From Perilla frutescens (lineage: Eukaryota > Streptophyta > Magnoliopsida > Lamiales > Lamiaceae): DNA of 64,000 bases. The stretch is from assembly GCA_026008535.1 (NCBI GenBank), contig BRKX01000003.1, forward strand, positions 25,720,001 through 25,784,000, read 5' to 3'. Position 1 is the stretch's first letter; each line of letters opens with the position of its first letter. Position numbers and translations under genes: made by a program. Under the pieces are notes generated by a model. It was not told the origin of the DNA and searched no databases. It saw nothing but the letters and a program-made list of their open reading frames with translations. Positions 53,724 to 64,000 of the stretch are shown here, one piece after another.

Positions 53724-56700
53724 ATGGATTGCATGAACCCGCTGTTCAACAAACCTCCCGTTCTAGATGGTATGAATTATTCCTTTTGGAAAGTTCGGAT
53801 GAGATCATGCATCAAGTCGATTGATGCAAGAGCATGGAATGCGGTTCAAAAAGGATGGACACACCCCAAGACCGTGGATGCTGAAGGAGATACATGCCGT
53901 ACACCACAGTCAGAATGGACCAGAGAGCGAAATGAAGAAGCCACCTTTAATGACAAAGCGCTCAACGCGATTCAATCCTCCCTAGAAGTTCAGATGTTCA
54001 AACTTATAAGGAATTGTGAGACGGCTAAGGAAGCTTGGGATATACTCCAGCAGCATTGCGAAGGTGATGTTGGAATTAAAGAATCAAGGCATCGGATTCT
54101 CACCACAAAGTTTGAAAACATGAAGATGGAGGATGATGAGTCCGTAGGAGACTACTGCAACAAACTACTAGAGATTGCCAACGAGTGCAATGATTTGGGT
54201 GATCCAATTACTAATAAGAGGTTAGTTTCAAAAACTTTGAGGACTCTAACTTCTCGTTTTAACATGAAAGTGGTTGCAATTGATACTGCTACAACTACTG
54301 GAGCTCTGGATTTCACCAAACTGATGAATGATCTGAAGACATTCGAGATGGAACTAAATAAAAAGGGTGGACAGAAGAAGAAGGGAATCGCCTTGACTGT
54401 CGGGACAACTTCAAAGACATCTTCGGCTTACGTTGAAGAAGAATATGAAGATCTTGAAGAAATCACCGAGAAGGATCCAGATTATACTCTTCTCACCCGA
54501 AGAGTTAATTCTCTCATTCGAGCCAACAAAGGAAAACAACAAGTGGGAGGTAGAGAACAAAGAAAGCCTCGAAATGATGCCTCCGGATCTTTAGTTCTCT
54601 ATGACAGACTTATCTCACCAGGAAAGGAACCAAAAATCATTAGGCGTGCTGCATCTGATCACTTCCGACCTAAGGAAGTAACGGACTTCTCTACAGTTCA
54701 ATGCTATGAATGCAAGGGCTTCGGACACTTTGCCAACGAGTGCCCCAACACATTTCGCAAACTGGGAAAGCATGTCAACTTTCTATCCCTTAGCGATAGT
54801 GAGCTTGACACCTCAGGTATTTATGTAGAGGAAATTCCTAATGATCCACCAACTGAGCAGGCAGCCTTAACTGCAGTATGTGTTGAAGAGGACAAGTCAA
54901 ACTACACCGAAGTTGAGATAACTTCAGATAAGTATGATAAGTCCTACTATAACACTCTTTTCTGTTTCAACACTGTTGTGTCCACTGCAGAAAATGATGA
55001 AGAAGTCACGGAAGAGGAAACTCTGGAGTTACTGATAAAGATGCAGGAACTTTACAAGGAACTGTACGTTAAATGGTCCAAACAGTGCAAAGTGGTGGAT
55101 TCACTAACTGAGAAAGTTTCTGTGCAAAAGGCCTCACTACAAAAGCTGGAAGTCATGCTGACAAAGAAGGATGCTGAGTTGGACAACATGAGAATTAAAC
55201 TCAATCATGCTGATGAAATTTTTAAAAAACTCAACACGGGAACCTCAAAACTAGATGAAGTTCTGTCTCAAACTCAGATAACTTCACATGGCCTTGGGTA
55301 TGATTCGAGTGCAAGACCAGCCTTCACTCAGATTCTGTCTACTCATGGCAAACCATTTGTGAAAGCCAAGGAAGTTCCCACAACTTCGTCAGCAAAGAAA
55401 AAACGTAGGAGGTACATTTGTCACTTCTGTTTTATTCCTGGACACATTAAACCCTTCTGTCATAAGCTTTTGCAGGAACATCATAAGGAGATGCATCTGA
55501 AGAACAAAGCATCAAATCCTATCCTCTCAAACAAAGGTGACAAGTCCAAGAAATTGGTTTGGAGACCCAAAGTTACGCCAACAGTTACCTGCCAAGTGGT
55601 CTTCACTGCATCGACAGATAATGACTCGACCACATGGTACTTTGATAGTGGATGCTCACGTCACATGACAAGCTCCAGATGTTATCTATCAAACTATCAA
55701 AAAATCAATGGTAGTGAAGTAACTTTTGGAGGAGGGTCAAATGGCAAGATTGTTGGACGAGGAACCTTGGACAGTCCTGGACTTCCAAAGCTGCCCAATG
55801 TATCACATGTTGAAGGGCTGACTGCAAATCTCATTAGCATTAGTCAACTATGTGATGACAACTTCAGTGTCATCTTTGATAAAGAAAGGTGCACTGTGAT
55901 GGACAGCAACGGAAATCATGTGATCTCAGGGGTAAGGTCTTCCAACAATATTTATGAGACTAGCAAAAACAGTTGTCTAAGTACGCAGGTAAATGAAGTG
56001 CAGCTTTGGCACAAAAAATTGGGACACACCAACTTCCGAAATATGAAGAATCTTCAAAGACTAAATGTTGTTCTAGGAGTTCCCAAGTTGAACATTTCAA
56101 GTCCTAGCTTTTGTGGAGATTGTCAAAAACGAAAACAAGTCAAAGCGTCGCACCCAGTTGTGACAACTTCTGAGAGACCTTTCACAACTCAAAGCTGCTT
56201 CGAACTACTTCATATGGATCTTATGGGACCAGCTGAAGTTGAAAGTCTTGGAGGTAAATGATATTCCTTTGTGATTGTAGATGATCTATCTAGGTATACT
56301 TGGGTAAAATTTTTGAGAAACAAAGGTGAAACATATGATTCCTTCTTGGAGTTGTATGCCACGATCAAAATTTTTTACCATGCTTGTGTCAAGAGACTAA
56401 GATCGGATCATGGGAGGGAGTTTGAAAATAGTTAACTCCTCAACTTTTGCACGAAGGAAGGAATTCATCACGAGTACTCATCTCCAAAGACACCCTAGCA
56501 AAATGGTGTGGCCGAGCGAAAAAATAGAACCCTACAAGAGATGGCCACGGTGATGCTGCATTCAAAGAAGTTGGCTAAACGGTTTTGGGCTGAAGCCTTA
56601 AACACTGCATGTCATGTAAGCAACCGAGTGAACTTAAGAATCGGAACCACCATGACGTCATATGAGATTCTTAATGGTAAAAAACCCAACCTTAAATATC

Positions 56701-58421
56701 TGCATGTCTTTGGTTGTGTTTGTTATATTTTGAATGATAGGGATTATCTATACAAATTTGACCCTAAAAGTGACAAAGGTGTGTTCATCGGTTACTCCCT
56801 CAACAGTCATGCTTACCGTGTGTATAACCTCAGGACCCAAACTATAATGGAGAGTGTGAATGTAAGGTTTGATGATTTGGCTAGTCTGTATACTCCTACT
56901 GATGATACTGACAATGTTATTGAGATACAGGGAAGTACTGTTGCCGCTGATGCAGAACACATTGACCCAGAAGTGGAGACAACTTCAGTAACAAACAAGG
57001 ATACACCCTCCGATGAGCCTGACTCGGACGCTGATCTTGATGATTTAGCAACCCCAGAAGTTATACAAAACAGTGTTCGTCGAGACCCTCCCAAGAGAAT
57101 TTGCAAAGATCATCCAATCGACCAAGTCATTGGAAATGTTCACGAAGGGGTCCGAACTAGAGGTAATACTGCTGCTAACAACACTGTTATTAACTACAAG
57201 GAAATGGTAAGGATGGTGTGTTTGTCATGTGTCATAAATGAAGTTGGGACAATTGTGTTCCTGTCCATGATTGAACCTAAGAATGCTACTGAAGCCTTGA
57301 AGGATGAATTTTGGATTAGTGCAATGCAAGCCGAATTACTTGAATTCGTGAGGAACAAAGTTTGGACGCTTGTGCCCAGACCTTCTGGAGTTAATGTTAT
57401 CGGGACTAAGTGGATATTCAAAAATAAAACTGATGAGTTTGAAAACATTATTAGAAATAAGGCTCGCTTAGTTGCCCAAGGATACACTCAAGTAGAAGGC
57501 ATAGACTATGATGAAACTTTTGCTCCAATTGGACGAATAGAGTCAATCAGGCTTTTGTTTGCCATTGCATGTTATCTTAACATCACTCTTCACCAGATGG
57601 ATGTTAAGGCAGCTTTTCTCAATGGAATCTTAGAAGAGGAGGCGTATGTGGAACAACCCAAAGGATTCGAAGATCCTTCAAAGCCCGATCATGTGTACAA
57701 ACTACACAAGGCTTTATATGGACTAAAGCAAGCTCCTAGAGCTTGGTATAGTCATTTGACCGAATTTTTGCTTAATTTTGGTTTTTACAGGGGACATGCG
57801 GATAGGACACTTTTTCTTAAAAAGGAAAACAACTTTCTAACCATAGCTCAAATTTATGTCGATGACATAGTGTTTGGGTCAACGAGTGAGAAAGCCTTGA
57901 AGGAATTTGTGGAAGCCATGTCAACCTCCTTCGAGATGAGCATGGTTGGGGAACTTAGCAACTTCCTCGGCCTTCAAGTCAAGCAAAAAGAAAATGGAGT
58001 GTTCGTCTCACAGACAAAATATGCAAAGAACCTTGTGAAGAAGTTTAGTCTAGAAAGTGCAAAACACATGAGAACCCCCATGAGCACAACTGAGAAACTG
58101 TCGAAGGATGCAATTGGACCTGAAGTTGACCCAACGTTGTACAGATCGATGATCGGAAGTCTTCTGTATCTGACTACAAGCAGGCCAGATATAATGTACA
58201 GTGTTTGTGCATGTGCTCGATTCCAATCCTGTCCAAAAGAAGAGCACCTGAAAGCTGTCAAGAGGATCATTCGATATGTTGCTGGCACTTGTGAACTGGG
58301 ACTTTGGTTCACAAAGGACACAACTTCAGATCTTGTGGGATATAGTGATGCTGACTGGGCTGGAGAAACTGATGATCGAAGAAGCACAAGTGGAGGATGT
58401 TGTTACCAATCTACCTGTTGA
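53724..58421 (+). pseudogene. Copia gag-pol with three stops and truncated RNase H
   Basis: The start is set at MDCMNPLFNKPPVLDGMNYS, the normal copia Gag opening. Gag core: AWDILQQHCEGDVGIKESR, KMEDDESVGDYCNKLLEIAN. CCHC knuckle CYECKGFGHFANEC (54702), a second Cys/His cluster CHFCFIPGHIKPFC (about 55420), protease TWYFDSGCSRHMTSS, pre-integrase LWHKKLGHTNFRNM, integrase D (LLHMDLMGP), D (RSDHGREF) and ERKNRTLQEMA. Stops fall within integrase: TGA 56259, TAA 56433, TAG 56496, all in one frame. RT: GTKWIFKNK, LHQMDVKAAFLNGILEEE, KALYGLKQAPRAWY, IYVDDIVFGS. RNase H begins (SDADWAGETDDRRSTSGG) and then breaks off at about 58400, before its usual catalytic end. Confidence 0.9.
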
Positions 58422-59046
58422 TTTTGCTAACCCCTCCTCCAAGATATTTGGTAAAGTGTATGTCCATGGGAAGATTTTCTCTTTCACCCCCTCTCGCATT
58501 AACAAATTTCTAGCTGCTCCAAATGTTGTTGAGTCTGATGTTGAGATTGATGAGGAGCTAGAGGTTGAGATGGAGAATTTGCTTACGGATGGTCATGCAG
58601 ATGTGTGGACAGTGAACAAAAGGCCTAATCGCATTGCTTCGGTCCTCACTTCTCTTTTTGCAACTTTGCACAAGATTTCTGTGTCGAATTGGATTCCTAC
58701 ATCCAATACCACAGTTGTGCCATTTGAGCATGTGTGCCTACTCTACAAAGTGTTCAAGGAAGAGAAATTCAATTTGGGCACTCACATTTTTAATGCCGTT
58801 GCTGAAGTTGCTGTGGCAAAGTCCACCAAAAAGTTGATTGTACCTTCTCTCATCTATAGTATGCTTGTTGAGCAAGGGTTGAAGCCGAAGAAGAAAGATG
58901 TTCTCACATCCAAGCTCCCTCTCCAAACTGTGCAACCTGCCTTCTTGAGTGAGAAGAGGCACAGAGATCTCCCGTGGATTGATGCCTCAACTGAAGAGGA
59001 TCCCTCAGTCGAGTTAATGTGTTCTTTACCTGTCTTTGTTTTGTAG
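58384..59046 (+). CDS. Env-like / plant-transposon-domain ORF, N-terminally truncated
   Basis: The frame from about 58384 to 59046 lies in the Sirevirus env-like position after pol. It reads FGKVYVHGKIFSFTPSRINK and FLAAPNVVESDVEIDEELEV, HADVWTVNKRPNRIA, TVVPFEHVCLLYKVFKEEKF and IVPSLIYSMLVEQGLKPKKK. This matches the pattern of the putative plant transposon protein domain common in plant repeat ORFs (VxVRGKxxxFSPxxIN type). The normal start is missing: the open frame begins inside RNase H in a different frame, so a deletion fused the two genes. The frame stops at 59046; after the stop, coiled-coil-like IAFFSSQIALLEGQRRIF follows. No clear signal peptide or membrane anchor, so envelope function is not supported. 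Confidence 0.55.
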   Translation, partial: AQVEDVVTNLPVDFANPSSKIFGKVYVHGKIFSFTPSRINKFLAAPNVVESDVEIDEELEVEMENLLTDGHADVWTVNKRPNRIASVLTSLFATLHKISVSNWIPTSNTTVVPFEHVCLLYKVFKEEKFNLGTHIFNAVAEVAVAKSTKKLIVPSLIYSMLVEQGLKPKKKDVLTSKLPLQTVQPAFLSEKRHRDLPWIDASTEEDPSVELMCSLPVFVL

Positions 59047-59499
59047 GAGCAGATAGCTTTCTTTTCCTCGCAGATTGCTCTCCTTGAAGGGCAACGAAGG
59101 ATTTTTCAACGAATCCTTTCTTCCCAAAAAGGGGGAGAAGGCCCTAGCCGTCGCCACGGATCAAGTGATGAGGGAGATGAAGATGAAGATGAGGAGTGAG
59201 GGGGAGAAGCATGAACCAACTTTTATTTTCTGCCTAACTCTTATATATTTTTTGATTGCATGCAGATATGTATGCATTTGCTGTGAATATATTATGATTA
59301 TGGTTGTTTTATGTGTTGTGAGGATATTGTGTAGATTCTGTTTTTATTACAGTCTTGGTGACAGGGTGAGCAACTGTTTAGCTAATTTTTCTCTAATCTT
59401 TTCATGGTTGTTGTGATTTGATTGTGTTGCTTCAGGGGGAGTAATTGTAATTCTTGATTTTTGTTTGGTTTTGGGAAGAAAGCCAAAAAAGGGGGAGAT
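59047..59499 (+). promoter_or_regulatory. Copia 3' region with multiple polypurine tracts
   Basis: AAAAAGGGGGAGAAGG at about 59127, GGGGGAGTAA at about 59436 and the terminal AAAAAAGGGGGAGATT at 59485-59499 directly before the LTR. Repeated tracts of this kind upstream of the 3' LTR are a known Sirevirus feature. Confidence 0.7.
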
Positions 59500-60161
59500 T
59501 GTTGATACCGTTTTGAAGTGTATCATAGATTTATGAATATTTGTTTATATTGTATATTTGGAGTTTTTGTCTTTCTTGCAGGATTAAATCTGTTGAGAAG
59601 AAATAGGAGCATGTGGGATTTGACCAAGTCCAACGATCTGCTGAAGCCACGGTTGTTCCGGAAGTTGCACCGGAAGCCACGGTTGTTCTGGAAGTTGCGC
59701 CGGAAATATATGAGTGCAGTTCGTGGAGATCAAGGCTTAGAAGATCGGTTGCTTTGAGTGGGGATCAAGCAACGAGATGTGTATATATAGGGATCAGATA
59801 GTTAGTGTTAGATACGAGTTTTTAATAGAGCTTTTCAGATATTGTAAAGTTTTGAGTTCTCGTATTTATCCGTTTCTACTAGATATAGTTAAGACAACTT
59901 TAGTCCCAACCTTCTGTGAAGGAAGAGATAAAGTGTCTTAATATTTAGTGAGAGTTTATCTGGTAGTATTTTTGTAATTCACATATTTTATATAGTGAAG
60001 ATTTTACCCTGAGGCACTTCGCGAGATTATAGAAATATAATCTCGTGAAAATTCCAATCCATTGTTTCTGTTTTAAATTTCCGCTGCGTATGCAAAGTTG
60101 TCTCAACTTTATACACAACTTTGTACACAACTCTTTCAGAACCGAGAGTTCGGTTTCTTCA
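59500..60161 (+). repeat. 3' LTR of the Sirevirus-type element
   Basis: 662 bp, the same length as the 5' LTR, with about ten substitutions (for example GTGTATC/GTATATC near the start, CCGAGAG/CCTAGAG near the end). Confidence 0.9.
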
Positions 60162-60600
60162 TATAGCATGCATATTGGATGTTAATTTATTAATATTAGA
60201 AGTTTATATATGTGGATATTTATATATTGAAATTTTATACATGATAAATATGTTTTTCGTAACTAACCACAGGCTAACCCAAAAATTGGACGGTTTGGAT
60301 TAATAATTTCAAGTTCAAAGAAAATTTAGTCCAAGTTGACCCAAAATGAATATCGGAGGGGGCTAGCTTCATTGACATCCTTAATTGTCATGGCCATAAA
60401 ATATTGAAAAGATAATCACAAGTCACAACAAATAAGAAGAAGTAGTAGTAGTGGAAGAAATAATATATTATTAATATGACAAAAAATATGTTGATCCAGC
60501 AAACTTGCCCTGGACAGCAACACTTGCATAATAAATGTATTATAAAGATACAAATGATAAAAAATATCTAATTAGTAAAATGCATTATACGAGAAGAGTC
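60162..60600. repeat. Duplication copy A, right part
   Basis: Continues the unit interrupted by copia: TAGCATGCATATTGGATGTT, GGATATTTATATATTGAAA, TTCAAGTTCAAAGAAAATTT, TCCAGCAAACTTGCCCTG, all found again in the same order between 62090 and 63200. No gene recognised. Confidence 0.75.
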
Positions 60601-60688
60601 TTCTCTGCTTGGCCAATGCGCCACCCAATTCATTGCCAGAAACTACATAATTATCGATTCTCTTCACAAAAACATCAATTCAAAATCT

Positions 60689-61031
60689 TCAATTCCTTTT
60701 CAGTTCGGAATACTCGAAATTTAAGGCATCCTCCGGAGGGAGGGAGAGAGAGCACAAGAAGGTCTCCATAGGCTCCTCGTCTTCTTCTTCAACTCCAATC
60801 TTGTTTATGAAAAGCATTTACAGAAAAATCCCAAATTGTTTGAGATATTATACACAAATAAAGTATGAATTTTAATTTTTTGACAAAATGCGAAAACAAA
60901 ATTGGGGAAAATTATTAACCTTCGTGGTCCATAGAAAAGAAATTGGACGATTCGTCAGTTCTCTCTTTCCATTCGACACACTCCCAGCCTCCACCATCAC
61001 GATAACAATTTCGTAAATGCTTGGTCTTCAT
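60689..61031 (-). CDS. Possible small two-exon gene, 71 residues, unknown
   Basis: Exon 1 61031-60920 and exon 2 60792-60689, with a 127-bp A/T-rich GT-AG intron. The spliced frame reads MKTKHLRNCYRDGGGWECVE, WKERTDESSNFFSMDHEVEE, EDEEPMETFLCSLSLPPEDA, LNFEYSELKRN. The composition is ordinary (a Gly-Trp-rich front, an acidic middle and a conserved-looking FLCSLSLPPEDALNF end), and the frame stays open across the splice. Without splicing, exon 1 ends after 38 residues. The acceptor has a poor pyrimidine tract, and a short upstream ATG overlaps the start. I do not recognise a family. It lies between the two duplication copies. Confidence 0.35.
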
Positions 61032-61291
61032 AGATCTAGACTCTTTGCAACATCCATTGAAATCTCCCAGTAGAGAAAATTTTGAAAGAGAGAGAATTCG
61101 TGTGAATTGAGGGTGTTTTTTGAATTGTATTCTAAATTAACTGATAGAACATGGAAAAACTGATGCAATGGATGCGGTAAGGTAAATTGACAAATTGACA
61201 ATATTATCCTCAATCATAATTAAATTTACAAAATTGTAATAAAATTAGCGGTAAAATTGGATTTATTCTATTTTTATATATAGTATATAAT
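61032..61291. other. Upstream region of the small gene
   Basis: CT-rich leader-like sequence on the minus strand (61060-61100) and A/T-rich DNA. Nothing else recognised. Confidence 0.35.
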
Positions 61292-61409
61292 ACTACTGAT
61301 TATAAATTTAAATAGTTAGTGGGATTAATTATTATTATTATTATTATTAAATATATTATTCAATTAATTTATTGACAGTAAGCATATATATATATATATA
61401 TATATATAT

Positions 61410-62085
61410 AGATGAGAACTGGTGAGAACCCTACCCCAGGTGGGAACTAGGAACCAATACCATCCATCCATTCCACAATCTGGACGGTCCAGATCAAACC
61501 AGATTTTTCGGTGGCAATTGTGTAATTAAAATGAAAGTCTTTAATTCACGCATCTCATTAAGGACAAAATCGGAACTGAACTCAGAAATTGCCCAGATTC
61601 AATTTTAGCCTCAGGCTTCGCTCATTTTAGCCCCATGTATTTCTCATTTTAGCATGTTTTGATAAACAAAAATGGAACGATGATTTCATTGGAATGAAAT
61701 GCAATACACCCTATTTGGGGACAGTGAACCCTAATGGGAATCTCATAATTACTAGTTGGGATCAGAGCCATAATCGGAACGTAATAAACCCTAATTGGGA
61801 ATGGTGAACCCTAGTGGAAAATGTCATATCAATTTTAGCCTCCTACTTCGATCATTTTAGCCTCATGCGATTCTCATTTTAGCCTCAGAACAAAAGGGAA
61901 GAATTATTAAATTACTATATTACCCCTCCGCCTACAAAGTTGCCGAAAATTATAGGAATGCCACCGCCCATCCACTTAAATCTGATTTAATCTGGACCAT
62001 CCAGATTGAGTCAAACAAGGGCTAGGATTGGTTCCTAGTTCCCACCTGGGGAAAGAGTTTTCATTTGATCATTTCCCTATATATA
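61410..62085. mobile_element. TIR element with CCCCAGGTGGGAACTAGG ends
   Basis: The left end has CCCCAGGTGGGAACTAGGAA followed by CCAATACCATC; the right end has the inverse (GGTTCCTAGTTCCCACCTGG at about 62033-62052). Further in, TCTGGACGGTCCAGATCAAA pairs with the inverse near 61985-62005. The non-coding core repeats a CATTTTAGCC phrase (about 61600-61885). Outer ends lie in TA repeats, so the exact limit is uncertain. Confidence 0.7.
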
Positions 62086-62405
62086 TATATAGCATGCATA
62101 TTGGATGTTAATTTGTTAATATTAGAAGTTTATATATGTGGATATTTATATATTGAAAAATTTATACGTATGCAATATGTTTTTGGTATATTTACTAACT
62201 CCATAGGCTAACCAAAAAATTGGAAGGTTAGGATTGATAATTTCAAGTTCAAAGAAAATTTAGTCCAAGTTGATCCAAAATGAATATCGATTCACCCGAA
62301 TCGGAGGGGGCTCCGTTGACATCCTTAATTGTCATGGCCATAAAATCTTGAAAAGATAATCACAACAACTAAGAAGAAGAAGTATAGTAGTGGAAGAAAT
62401 AATTA

Positions 62406-63085
62406 ACACAAACACTTGTGTTAGACCGTCTAATGGGCCTCTTACGTTAGACGGTAATACCGAAACCAACCCAAAATCTGTTTCCATGCGCAGGTGTGTG
62501 AGATACACGCGCCTATGCAATTTTTTTTTTCTTTTTTGACGGCCAATTTTGCCTTTTTTTTCCTTCTTTTTTTTTTTTCGTTTCTTTTCCTTTCTTCTTT
62601 CCTTTTTTTGGGTATATTTTTTATTTCAAAAAAAGTAATTATCGAGCGCGTTTTGGGGGTGCTTTTAGGGGTTTATTTTGTATTTTTTTAGGGTTTTTTG
62701 GGGGTGTTTATAAGGGTTTTTTATTGTGTTTTTTAAGGTTTTTTGGGGGTATTTTTAGGGTTTTATTTTGTGGTTTTTTAAGATTTATTAATTTCATTTT
62801 AAGGTATAAATTTATATTTATTTCAAACAAATTATATCAGTTTATTTTAATTTTAGTATTCACTAATTTTATTTTAGGGTATAAATTTTATTGGGAAAAA
62901 TTTAAATAAAAAATAAAGAAAATAAAAAAAAATTGAAAATAAAAGAAAAGAGGGAAAAGGGAGGGAGACCACTAAAAGAAAAATAAAAAAGAAAAGGAAA
63001 AAGGAGAAGGGGGCCACTTTGTTGTGCAAAATAATATCCGTCTAATGCAAGAGATCGGTTAGACCGTCTAACCTATGTGTGCCCC
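62406..63085. mobile_element. TIR/foldback MITE with AATAATTA duplication
   Basis: 8-bp duplications AATAATTA (62398-62405 and 63086-63093). The inverted ends share TTAGACGGTCTAA-type words, then CTCTTRCRTTAGACGG. Inside, a pyrimidine tract (62520-62610) faces a purine tract (62930-63015), so the element can fold back on itself. Short open frames within it are T-rich artefacts. Confidence 0.75.
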
Positions 63086-63210
63086 AATAATTAATTATTA
63101 ATTTGACAAAAAATATGATGATCCAGCAAACTTGCCCTGCACAGCAACACTTTCATAATAAATGTATTATAAAGATGCAAATGATGAAAAATATCTAACA
63201 CATGGCACGG

Positions 63211-63647
63211 CTTAATTGGCAACCTTCACTTTTGTAGTTTCAATTCTTATTTAAGGAATAAGAAGAAAAGAAAAGAAATAAAAAGAGATGGGGAAAATCA
63301 AGGAAGAAGGAGAAAGAAAAAGAAATACTAGTATAAATTAATTAGTATGTTAAGGCTTATATGGCAATTGCCAAAAAGTAGCATTGAAAAAATTAGTTTT
63401 ATTAAGTTTGGCCCAAATAATTACACTACTTTTCATGTGAAAGCAACAAAAATAGCTATATATTGACACTTCCAAAGCCTGTAGAATGTAGATGTACCCG
63501 GCCGCCCCTTTCTCTCACAGCTCGAAAATGCATTAAATCTGTATTTGACAAGTAACAATCATTCTGATTTCCGTTTTCCTCAACAGAGCATTGAGCTGAA
63601 ACCAGTGTAGAACACCAAAGTATAACATGGACTCGATCAACGTAAGT
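63211..63647. other. 3' flank of the second LHT gene
   Basis: A/T- and A-rich sequence with no recognised gene. It probably contains the 3' UTR of the LHT copy that ends at 63648. Confidence 0.45.
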
Positions 63648-64000
63648 TTATTGGTAGAACTTATACGTTTTCGCTCTCCGTATCATCTCTCTCAGCCCTC
63701 CAATCGGTCCAACAATCGTCAAACCAACTCCAAAGATTATGCAAATCTGAAATGCAACAAGTCCAAAACAAGCCAATAATCACATCTCTCTGTTTTTTTT
63801 TTAAATTAAATTCAGGAACCAAACTCAAATTCATTCACGTACCAAATTCACAAACCAAGATAAGCTGAATCTCTTTGGCTTGCAGATGATAACCCATAAG
63901 ATACATGGAAGCTGCAGATATATATATTAGAATTTTCACAAATTAAACATTTGTTCCTTTCTATCTTATGCTAAATACATGCATTTTTACCAAACATGTG
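63648..64000 (-). CDS. Second LHT-type transporter, last two exons only (window edge)
   Basis: Two exons match the last two of the intact gene in length and phase: 63911-63843 (69 bp, LPCILWVIICKPKRFSLSWF then VNL) and 63746-63648 (99 bp, ICIIFGVGLTIVGPIGGLRE then MIRRAKTYKFYQ and stop). Borders are GT-AG. The rest of the gene lies beyond the window; 63912-64000 is intron. The strand matches the gene at 25994-28055, so the two form a tandem pair. Protein identity to the first copy over these exons is high but not complete (for example the splice-site residue is Leu in place of Trp). Confidence 0.88.

Larger units (their letters stand above)
53003..60161 (+). mobile_element. Ty1/copia element, Sirevirus-type, with env-like ORF
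   Basis: 7.16 kb, plus strand. 662-bp LTRs (53003-53664 and 59500-60161) begin TGTTGATACCG and end GGTTTCTTCA, with perfect TATAG duplications. The interior has gag with a CCHC knuckle, PR, INT, RT and a truncated RNase H in copia order, then an ORF in the env-like position and several polypurine tracts. That 3' arrangement, with an env-like gene and multiple GGGGGAG tracts, is characteristic of Sireviruses (SIRE1/Maximus). LTRs differ at about 10 sites by eye, so the insertion is fairly recent, but pol carries three stops. Confidence 0.9.
61292..63210. repeat. Duplication copy B (interrupted by two MITEs)
   Basis: 61292-61400, 62090-62405 and 63086-63210 match copy A (52605-53002 plus 60162-60600) in order and orientation. 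About 270 bp of copy A (52680-52950) is absent here. The MITEs at 61410 and 62406 are absent from copy A, and the copia is absent from copy B. Confidence 0.75.

Noticed and set aside
62494..62909. Phenylalanine-rich membrane-like frames
   Set aside because: Translations of the T-rich tract in the foldback MITE.

Overview
The window is nuclear DNA of a flowering plant, probably a eudicot. It has AT-rich intergenic DNA, GT-AG introns, plant-type LTR retrotransposons, MITEs and two copies of a plant amino-acid transporter gene. I cannot name the species. Most of the 64 kb is nested mobile DNA. The clear host loci are one intact LHT-type (lysine/histidine transporter-like) gene in 8 exons (25994-28055, minus), the last two exons of a second LHT copy at the right edge (63648 onward, minus), a broken CER3/WAX2-like fragment (728-1175), and a possible small two-exon gene (60689-61031, minus).

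Left part (1-7 kb). A dead CER3-like fragment is followed by a 3.6-kb non-autonomous LTR element (1594-5235). It has no reverse transcriptase. Its interior joins a gag-like start, a long intron-less copy of a plastid-type HSP70, a shorter plastid-type Cpn60 (GroEL-like) piece, and what looks like the end of a chromodomain-type Ty3/gypsy integrase. Beyond it lies the terminus of a CACTA-type transposon (about 5455-5934).

7-25.6 kb. This is a three-level nest. The outer shell is a Mutator-like terminal-inverted-repeat element (6939-25563) with a 9-bp target duplication. Inside is one roughly genome-length endogenous pararetrovirus (Caulimoviridae) on the minus strand. In viral order it reads: primer-binding site, coiled-coil ORF, capsid protein, movement protein, protease, RT/RNase H, transactivator-like protein, promoter. 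The movement-protein gene is split by a 10.7-kb Tekay-type Ty3/gypsy element (11609-22340, target duplication GTTTG). All viral ORFs carry stops or frameshifts, apart from the transactivator-like one.

26-37.5 kb. The intact LHT gene is followed by a DUF1985 pseudogene flanked by long arrays built on ATCGTAGC, then a tRNA-type SINE, an inverted-repeat MITE and a solo LTR with target duplication TGGAG.

37.5-49.4 kb. A second large Ty3/gypsy chromovirus (TTATT target duplication, minus strand) has 3-kb LTRs. Each LTR holds six tandem units of about 150 bp with tRNA-like A and B boxes. An extra proline/alanine-rich ORF lies upstream of gag.

49.4-64 kb. Decayed repeats, microsatellites, a 22-bp perfect hairpin and a Stowaway MITE precede a Sirevirus-type Ty1/copia element (53003-60161, TATAG) with an env-like ORF and three polypurine tracts. 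This copia sits in one copy of a local tandem duplication. The other copy (61292-63210) received two MITEs instead. The two LHT copies are therefore a tandem pair pushed about 35 kb apart by repeat accumulation.
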